A stretch of DNA of 64,000 bases from Photobacterium angustum (GTDB lineage: Bacteria; Pseudomonadota; Gammaproteobacteria; Enterobacterales; Vibrionaceae). Positions 58,453 to 64,000 of this stretch are shown here, in pieces. The notes under the pieces were generated by a model. The model worked only from the letters and a program-made list of their open reading frames with translations. It did not search any database and was not told the origin of the DNA. How positions within the stretch are numbered: position 1 is the first letter of the stretch; every line of letters begins with the position of its first letter. The stretch lies in contig NZ_PYOM01000010.1 in the NCBI RefSeq assembly GCF_003026365.1, forward strand, positions 62,001 to 126,000, read 5' to 3'. Position numbers and translations under genes: made by a program.

Positions 58453-59430
58453 TTAAACGACGTCAAGCGCCGGTTGTGTTAATGCTTTAGGAATGATGGC
58501 ACCGCGATGTTGAATCACAGTTCTTGCCAGTGCATTGCCTCTTTGACATGAGGTCACTAGATTTGCACCAGTGAGGTATGCAGATAAAAAACCACCATTG
58601 AATGAGTCGCCCGCTGATGTGGTGTCCACTACTTGAGCGACGGATTGGGTTGGCACAGCTTGTGGAGCCAGAGACGCGCTCGACCCCTGATTTTTCGAGT
58701 CTTGAATCAAACAGCCATCTGCACCTAGTTTGACGATACATTTTCCCACGCCAAGAGTCGTAAGGCGTTCAATCGTTTGTTCTGGTGTTTCGTCTCCCCA
58801 GAGCAAATGCTCATCATCAAAAGTGACCAAAGCAACGTCTGTCAGTTGATACATGGCTTGGTAAACGTTTTTGACGGCTTGATTATTGTCTTCAGGCCAC
58901 AGTGCAGGGCGGAAATTACTATCAAACGCGATTTCAACGCCTTGGGCTTTAAGCTCAACCAATAAATTGAGTAGTGAAATTTGGTCTTCTTCTGGCAAGA
59001 TGGCTAAAGAGATACCGCTGAGAAACACAGTATCCACTTGGGTTAATGCCTGCTTAACTAGTTCAAAGTTAGGATGTTGAAGTAGGTAACGTGCTGCTGA
59101 TTGGTTACGCCAATATAGAAACGTACGTTCGCCTTGGTCATCAAGTTGAATCAAGTATAAGCCCGGTGTACGAGTCTCATCACGCAGTACTAAGTCTGTC
59201 GAAACGCCTTCCTCTTCCCAGCGAGTCAGCATGCCCGTACTGATTGGGTCATTGCCAAGCGCTGTAACGTAAGAGATCTTAACCTCATCAGATTTGCGAT
59301 TGGCTTCACAGCCACGGCTTAAATAAACCGCAGCATTCAGCGTATCTCCACCAAATGTTTGATGCATTGAGCCAAACGGTTTGCCATTCAGCTCAATCAT
59401 ACATTCACCTATAATAGCGATGTGCTTCAT
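58453..59430 (-). CDS. kdgK: 2-dehydro-3-deoxygluconokinase (PfkB family)
   Basis: A 325-residue sugar kinase that phosphorylates 2-keto-3-deoxygluconate to KDPG. The start MKHIAIIGECMIELNGKPFGSMHQTFGGDTLNAAVYLSR has the PfkB N-terminal signature (GGDTLN). IVKLGADGCLIQ precedes the C-terminal motif VVDTTSAGDSFNGGFLSAYL, with the catalytic Asp in AGDSFN. Substrate assignment rests on neighbours: eda directly downstream and uxaC three bases upstream. ATG start. Confidence 0.93.
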   Translation of the reverse strand: MKHIAIIGECMIELNGKPFGSMHQTFGGDTLNAAVYLSRGCEANRKSDEVKISYVTALGNDPISTGMLTRWEEEGVSTDLVLRDETRTPGLYLIQLDDQGERTFLYWRNQSAARYLLQHPNFELVKQALTQVDTVFLSGISLAILPEEDQISLLNLLVELKAQGVEIAFDSNFRPALWPEDNNQAVKNVYQAMYQLTDVALVTFDDEHLLWGDETPEQTIERLTTLGVGKCIVKLGADGCLIQDSKNQGSSASLAPQAVPTQSVAQVVDTTSAGDSFNGGFLSAYLTGANLVTSCQRGNALARTVIQHRGAIIPKALTQPALDVV

Positions 59431-59433
59431 GGA

Positions 59434-60846
59434 TTACGCCCTCTCTTCAAAGTAGCATTTTGCGTTACCAAAACAGATGTCTTCTACCATAGGACCAAGC
59501 AACGATAAGTCATTAGGAACTTCACCGTTCTCAGCCCAGCGACCGACGATGTTACACAGGATGCGACGGAAGTATTCGTGGCGGGTGTATGACAAGAAGC
59601 TGCGCGAGTCTGTCAGCATACCGACAAATTGGCTGAGTAAACCAAGTTGAGAAAGCTGCTCCATTTGGCGTTGCATGCCGTCTTTCTGATCGTTGAACCA
59701 CCAACCGGAGCCAAGCTGCACTTTGCCCGCGATGCCGCCACCCTGGAAATTACCAATCATGGTCGCCATCATTTCGTTATCACGAGGATTCAAACAGTAA
59801 AGAATGGTGCGAGGCAGCTCGTTGGTTTGGTCCATTTCATCTAATAGATGTGCCAGTTCAAAAGCAAAGGGGCGATCGCCAATCGAATCAAAGCCAGCGT
59901 CGGCACCTAATAATTGGAACATGCGTGTGCTGTTGTTACGTTGAGCGCCAATATGGAGCTGCATGACCCAGCCCAACTGCGCGTAGCGTTTGCCGAGCCA
60001 AACTTGAACCGCGGTAGAGAACTGCGCACATTCAAGCTCTGACAATACTTCACCATTCAAACGACGAGCCAGCAACGCATCTAAATCCGTTTCGCTTGGA
60101 ATTGGCGCGTAACGGACGATCTCAATACCGTGGTCTGCCGCACGACAACCATGTGCATCGAAGTGTGCCAAACGTTTATCGAGTGCACTCAATAAATCAT
60201 CAAAGCGGCGGATCTCTATGTCTGCTGCTTCGCCCAGTTTTTGCACGTAATCCGCAAACATATCCAGTTCGATCTTGAACACTTTATCCGGACGCCAGCT
60301 CGGCAGCACTTTGACGTCAAAGGTATCGTCATTTGCGATCGCTTTGTGGTGTTCTAGTGAATCGATAGGATCATCGGTCGTGCCCGTCATTACGACGTTC
60401 ATTTGCTGCATGATGCCGCGAGCAGAAAATTCAGGTGTCGCCAGTAGCTCATTACATTGATGCCAAATTTGATCAGCGGTGTCTGGGCTAAACAGCGTAT
60501 TGGTAATGCCGAATGGGCGACGCAGTTCTAAGTGCGTCCAGTGGTAAAGCGGGTTGCCCAAAGTTTGAGGAACCGTCTTTGCCCACGCCATGTATTTGTC
60601 GTAATCGCTTGCATCCCCCGTAATTAAACGCTCTTCAATACCTGCCGAGCGCATACCACGCCATTTGTAGTGATCGCTTTCAAGCCAGATTTGACCCAAG
60701 TTATCGAACTGACGATTTTGTGCCACTTCCGCTGGGTTTAGGTGGCTGTGGTAATCATAGATTGGCTGATGGTTCGCATGCTCATGGTACAAGCGACGTG
60801 CAGTTTCATTTGAGAGTAAAAAGTCTTCACACAAGAAATTCTTCAT
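59434..60846 (-). CDS. uxaC: glucuronate (uronate) isomerase
   Basis: A 470-residue TIM-barrel isomerase that converts D-glucuronate to D-fructuronate and galacturonate to tagaturonate. [66 protein letters not shown] holds the metal His-x-His (YDYHSHL) and the conserved [49 protein letters not shown] and [23 protein letters not shown] are family blocks. Length matches E. coli UxaC. First catabolic step, placed between uxuB and kdgK. ATG start. Confidence 0.97.
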   Translation of the reverse strand: MKNFLCEDFLLSNETARRLYHEHANHQPIYDYHSHLNPAEVAQNRQFDNLGQIWLESDHYKWRGMRSAGIEERLITGDASDYDKYMAWAKTVPQTLGNPLYHWTHLELRRPFGITNTLFSPDTADQIWHQCNELLATPEFSARGIMQQMNVVMTGTTDDPIDSLEHHKAIANDDTFDVKVLPSWRPDKVFKIELDMFADYVQKLGEAADIEIRRFDDLLSALDKRLAHFDAHGCRAADHGIEIVRYAPIPSETDLDALLARRLNGEVLSELECAQFSTAVQVWLGKRYAQLGWVMQLHIGAQRNNSTRMFQLLGADAGFDSIGDRPFAFELAHLLDEMDQTNELPRTILYCLNPRDNEMMATMIGNFQGGGIAGKVQLGSGWWFNDQKDGMQRQMEQLSQLGLLSQFVGMLTDSRSFLSYTRHEYFRRILCNIVGRWAENGEVPNDLSLLGPMVEDICFGNAKCYFEERA

Positions 60847-60858
60847 TGTTAACTCCGA

Positions 60859-62322
60859 TTACAGCGCAGCGACAGTGGCACGAGCACCGTTATCAATTAG
60901 CGATTGGTAAGCGCTGCTCACCGCATCAATCACTTGTGGGTTTTGACCAAGCTCTGCAGGGAAGATTGCTTCAACAGCAAGCAACGCAGGCACAACAGAA
61001 ACGTTCAAGCCGTGTTGGTCGCAAATTTGACGTAGTGTCTCTGCCATTGGATCGCGAACTTCAATGTCGTTGCCTTGCTCGTCAACACCGGATACATAGC
61101 GCATCCAACCTGCAATCGCCGTTGCCAACCATGAGAAGTTAGAACCTTGAGCAAGATGGAATCGTAAGCTGCCGCCCATGCGTTGTGGGATCTTCTGGCT
61201 GCCATCCATCGCGATTTGCCATGTTTTGTGTTTTAAGCTTGGGTTAGTGAAGCGCTCGATAAGCAGCTTAGCGTAGCCTTCTAAATCGGTGCCTTCTGGC
61301 ATATCCAGCGAAGGCGCTTGTGCTTGCATCATCATGTCGAAGGCCGCTTTGCGGTAGCCTTCATCTGTCATAGTGTCAGAGATGTGCGCGTAACCGCCAA
61401 GGTAACCTAGGTACGCTAGGAACGAGTGGCTACCATTTAACATGCGTAGTTTCATTTCCTCGTAAGGCACAACGTCAGCAACAAATTCTGCGCCAGCCAC
61501 GTTCCAATCTGGACGACCTGCCACGAAGTTATCCTCGATAACCCATTGACGGAAAGGTTCACAAGCGATGCCACATAGATCTTCACAACCAAGCAGCTCA
61601 GCGATTTCGGTCAGCGTCTCTTCGGTTGCAGCTGGCACTATGCGGTCAACCATGGTGCAGGGGAAGGTGACGTTGGTTTCAATCCAGTCGCGTAATTCTG
61701 GATCAAGCAGTTGAGCGAACTCAATTACAGCTGCTTTTGCAACATGACCGTTCTCTTGCACGTTGTCGCAAGACATAACGGAAAATGGTGTCAGACCGCG
61801 TTCACGACGCATTTTCAGTGCTTGGACGATGTAACCCAGTGCTGATTTTGGCTCCGTTGGGTTGGCAAGATCAGCAATGACTAACGGGTTGTTTTTATCA
61901 AGCGTGCCCGTCGCTGGGTCGGCGCAGTAGCCTTTCTCGGTAATCGTCATTGAAACGATCGCCACTTGTGGCTCTGCCATTTTTTCTAACACCGCTTGAA
62001 TGCTATCGAGGCTTGGATGGCATGATTCGGTGACTGAGCCAATCACTTTTACCTCGGTCGACTCTGCGCCTTTTTCTGCAACTGTATATAGATGGTCTTG
62101 TGCGCGCAGCGATTGAATTAAGTCTTCACCACCAAATAGGTTGATTTCGCAAATGCCCCAATCCGAACCTGTTTTGCTCAACATTTCATTAGTGAATAGT
62201 GCTTGGTGTGCGCGGTGGAAAGCACCGAAACCAAGGTGAACAATACGGCTTTTAAGCGTTGAGCGGTCGTAGTCCGGAAGTAGAACGTTGTTATTCAACG
62301 TTGAATTCGAAATAGTTTTCAT
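60859..62322 (-). CDS. uxuB: fructuronate reductase (mannitol dehydrogenase family)
   Basis: A 487-residue NAD-dependent oxidoreductase that reduces fructuronate to mannonate. SRIVHLGFGAFHRAHQALFTNEML is the nucleotide-binding start of the family. FPCTMVDRIVPAATEETL, ACEPFRQWVIEDNFVAGRPDW and LRMLNGSHSFLAYLGYLGGYAHISDT carry the catalytic Lys-region and substrate blocks. The sequence tracks E. coli UxuB rather than UxaB. The mannonate it makes needs UxuA to become KDG, and uxuA is not in this window. It starts about 80 bases after dctM, with a hairpin between, and ends 12 bases before uxaC. Confidence 0.95.
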   Translation of the reverse strand: MKTISNSTLNNNVLLPDYDRSTLKSRIVHLGFGAFHRAHQALFTNEMLSKTGSDWGICEINLFGGEDLIQSLRAQDHLYTVAEKGAESTEVKVIGSVTESCHPSLDSIQAVLEKMAEPQVAIVSMTITEKGYCADPATGTLDKNNPLVIADLANPTEPKSALGYIVQALKMRRERGLTPFSVMSCDNVQENGHVAKAAVIEFAQLLDPELRDWIETNVTFPCTMVDRIVPAATEETLTEIAELLGCEDLCGIACEPFRQWVIEDNFVAGRPDWNVAGAEFVADVVPYEEMKLRMLNGSHSFLAYLGYLGGYAHISDTMTDEGYRKAAFDMMMQAQAPSLDMPEGTDLEGYAKLLIERFTNPSLKHKTWQIAMDGSQKIPQRMGGSLRFHLAQGSNFSWLATAIAGWMRYVSGVDEQGNDIEVRDPMAETLRQICDQHGLNVSVVPALLAVEAIFPAELGQNPQVIDAVSSAYQSLIDNGARATVAAL

Positions 62323-62338
62323 TGTGGTTTTCCTTTTC

Positions 62339-62356
62339 CCGCAGGCGAACCTGCGG
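62339..62356. promoter_or_regulatory. intergenic hairpin between the TRAP permease gene and uxuB
   Basis: CCGCAGG - CGAA - CCTGCGG, a compact 7-bp stem in the 81-base gap, just before the uxuB ribosome site. It could stabilise one part of the transcript or define a processing site. No T-run, so not a classical terminator. Confidence 0.45.
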
Positions 62357-62403
62357 AATGGTGTATTTTAATAATTCGTAATCTAGAACTTATAACTCAG
62401 CGC

Positions 62404-63705
62404 TTAGTAACCAAGAACAAGGTGAGGTAAGAACAGACTTAGCTGAGGAATAAAGGTCACGGCCATTAGTGCGGCAATCAGTGCAACGTAAAATGGAAGT
62501 AGAGGCTTAATCACTTTGTCGATGGCAACGTTCGCCACAGAACAACCGATGAACAACGCGCTACCGACTGGTGGGGTACAGATACCGATAGCCAAGTTGA
62601 AGGTCATGATGATACCGAAGTGTACTGGGTCGATACCCATATCCAGCGCGATCGGCAGGAAGATAGGCGTAAAGATCAGCACCGCAGGGGTCATGTCCAT
62701 GAAGATACCGACAATCAGCAGAATGACGTTAATGATCAGTAGAATCATCATTGGGTTGTCAGAGATAGCCAGTAGGGCATCTGCAATCATGTAAGGAATG
62801 TCGGCGTTCGCCATCGCCCAAGACATGCCCATTGATGCGCCAACCAGTAGCAATACGATAGAAGTGGTAACCGCAGACTCTAGGATGATCTTTGGAATAT
62901 CACGCCATTTCACTTCGCGGTAAATCAGCACCGCAAGCACAAAGGTATAAACCACCGCGATAGCTGAAGCCTCTGTTGCGGTGAAGATACCGCCAATGAT
63001 GCCACCCATGATGATCACAATCAGTGAAAGAGATGGAGCTGCTTTCAAGAAGGTAGTCCATACCAATGCAAGAGAAGGACGTGCTGCCACTGGGTAGCCT
63101 CGACGTTTCGCAATGATGCCGGCTACTATCATGATGCTCAGACCCATTAAGATGCCTGGAATGTAGCCCGCTAGGAACAATGCTGCAATAGATGTACCAC
63201 CAGACACTAATGAGAATACGATCAACGTGTTACTTGGCGGGATCAACAAGCCTGATGGGCAAGAGGTGATGTTCACTGCCGCAGAGAAGTTTTCATCGTA
63301 GCCATCTTTCTTTTGTAGAGGAGACATGGTGCCGCCAACTGCTGCTGCAGACGCTACCGCAGAGCCAGATATCGAACCAAACATCATGTTCGCCATTACG
63401 TTTACGTGTGCAAGTGATCCTGGAAGGCGACCACCGAGCACTTTTGCAAAATTGATAAGACGTAGTGCGATACCACCTTGATTCATGATGTTACCCGCTA
63501 AGATAAAGAACGGGATTGCCAGTAAGGCGAAGTTATCAAGGCCTGCCGCCATTCGTTGCGCGACAACGGCTATAGCAGGCTCTAACGGTAAGCTCATTAA
63601 AATAGTGGCTAGCGATGATAAACCGATAGAGAAAGAAACCGGTACGCCAATCGTCAATAAGACTGCGAAGCTACCGAATAGGGTGAGAATTAATTGCCAT
63701 TCCAT
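62404..63705 (-). CDS. TRAP transporter large permease (DctM family)
   Basis: A 433-residue inner-membrane protein with about 12 hydrophobic segments, the large subunit of a tripartite ATP-independent periplasmic transporter driven by ion gradients. Landmarks are FGSFAVLLTIGVPVSFSIGLSSLATI, AIPFFILAGNIMNQGGIALRLI, MFGSISGSAVASAAAVGGTMSPLQKKDGYDENFSAAVNITSCPSGLLIPPSN and FGIIMTFNLAIGICTPPVGSALF. The substrate is probably a hexuronate, judged from the operon. It begins 14 bases after the small permease stop. ATG start. Confidence 0.95.
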   Translation of the reverse strand: MEWQLILTLFGSFAVLLTIGVPVSFSIGLSSLATILMSLPLEPAIAVVAQRMAAGLDNFALLAIPFFILAGNIMNQGGIALRLINFAKVLGGRLPGSLAHVNVMANMMFGSISGSAVASAAAVGGTMSPLQKKDGYDENFSAAVNITSCPSGLLIPPSNTLIVFSLVSGGTSIAALFLAGYIPGILMGLSIMIVAGIIAKRRGYPVAARPSLALVWTTFLKAAPSLSLIVIIMGGIIGGIFTATEASAIAVVYTFVLAVLIYREVKWRDIPKIILESAVTTSIVLLLVGASMGMSWAMANADIPYMIADALLAISDNPMMILLIINVILLIVGIFMDMTPAVLIFTPIFLPIALDMGIDPVHFGIIMTFNLAIGICTPPVGSALFIGCSVANVAIDKVIKPLLPFYVALIAALMAVTFIPQLSLFLPHLVLGY

Positions 63706-63719
63706 TGTGGAAGCCTCTA

Positions 63720-64000
63720 TTAATCAAGTTGTATGTCGGTGAGTAGGGTTTCACCAGACGTCAATTGTTTTACACGGTCGAAAGCAAATACCGCAGAGTA
63801 GAAGATCATTAGCGCGCCACTGATTGGTAGGCAAAAATAGATGTAGCCCATTTCTAAGCCAAGCGCGGGTGTCAACTGGCCAGTTGCCAATGTTTTTAGT
63901 GCGAGTTGGGTACCGCCATGGACTAAAACTACATAAGAAAAGATGGCAATAGCGATTTGAATAATGATTTCATTGATGAGTTTGCGTCTGCCTTGCAACT
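63720..64000 (-). CDS. TRAP transporter small permease (DctQ family), cut by window edge
   Basis: The 3' end of a DctQ-type gene. About 93 residues are visible, with three hydrophobic segments (IIQIAIAIFSYVVLVHGG, TPALGLEMGYIYFCLPISGALMIFYSAVF, and part of another). DctQ proteins are about 160-170 residues, so about 70 are beyond the edge. The TTG at 63998 is internal, not a start. LEMGYIYFCLPISGALMIFYSAVFAFDRV is the usual DctQ end. It partners DctM. The periplasmic binding protein gene is expected just outside the window. Confidence 0.88.
   Translation of the reverse strand, partial: LQGRRKLINEIIIQIAIAIFSYVVLVHGGTQLALKTLATGQLTPALGLEMGYIYFCLPISGALMIFYSAVFAFDRVKQLTSGETLLTDIQLD

Noticed and set aside
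1-64000. tRNA, rRNA, CRISPR arrays, complete insertion sequences
   Set aside because: Looked for and not seen; no cloverleaf, no spaced direct repeats and no transposase reading frame.

Overview
The window looks like a chromosomal segment of a gamma-proteobacterium of the Vibrionaceae, most likely Photobacterium. This is an inference from gene content: a VpsR-type biofilm regulator, a VieSAB-like phosphorelay, NrdD/NrdG, and several small conserved proteins typical of vibrios. Most of it is AT-rich, with short intergenic gaps and many strong hairpin terminators between convergent genes. I see no rRNA or tRNA genes, complete insertion sequence, prophage or CRISPR array.

Layout. 1-4.3 kb: tail of a phospholipase D-family gene, a VpsR-like regulator, a decayed EEP-family nuclease/phosphatase pseudogene and a membrane diguanylate cyclase. 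4.3-7.5 kb: nrdD-nrdG behind a perfect FNR box. 7.9-10.4 kb: an EIIC-EAL fusion and a small conserved protein. 10.4-14.8 kb: MazG-like pyrophosphohydrolase, RarD, DUF2750 protein, PlsC-like acyltransferase, a GNAT protein and an NlpC/P60 lipoprotein. 14.9-17.6 kb: scsD-scsB thiol redox genes. 17.7-24.2 kb: a hypothetical, glutathione peroxidase, CHAD protein, HPPD, rimB-rimK and a PLD lipoprotein. 24.4-32.4 kb: an unusual membrane/coiled-coil protein, two small unknown genes, L-asparaginase, an ScsC-like lipoprotein, AphA, ArfB and aspartoacylase. 32.5-35.5 kb: a Fur-boxed iron-type ABC importer. 35.6-38.5 kb: a small secreted protein, a NERD protein and an old-yellow-enzyme relative. 38.6-45.3 kb: a VieB-VieS-VieA-like operon. 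45.6-54.1 kb: ABC exporter, DUF3157 protein, Na+-dependent transporter, AlkD-like protein, PpiB, patatin, orphan DNA methyltransferase and a cold-shock/DUF1294 fusion. 54.2-57.6 kb: tandem paralogous lipoproteins, then a repeat-rich zone with two small membrane proteins. 57.8-64 kb: a visibly GC-richer hexuronate operon (eda, kdgK, uxaC, uxuB, TRAP permeases) that runs off the right edge.

Themes. Cyclic-di-GMP control recurs: a predicted cyclase, two predicted phosphodiesterases and a VpsR-type effector. Periplasmic thiol redox is represented by ScsB/ScsD and, 10 kb away, an ScsC-like lipoprotein. The uronate operon would convert glucuronate to pyruvate and glyceraldehyde-3-phosphate if a mannonate dehydratase lies outside the window. 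The most interesting items are the EIIC-EAL fusion, the rearranged VieSAB-like system, the membrane/coiled-coil/winged-helix-like protein at 24.4 kb, the duplicated lipoproteins with matching promoters, the terminator-bearing repeat family at 56.1-57.6 kb, and an orphan terminator at 13.6 kb that suggests a small RNA.
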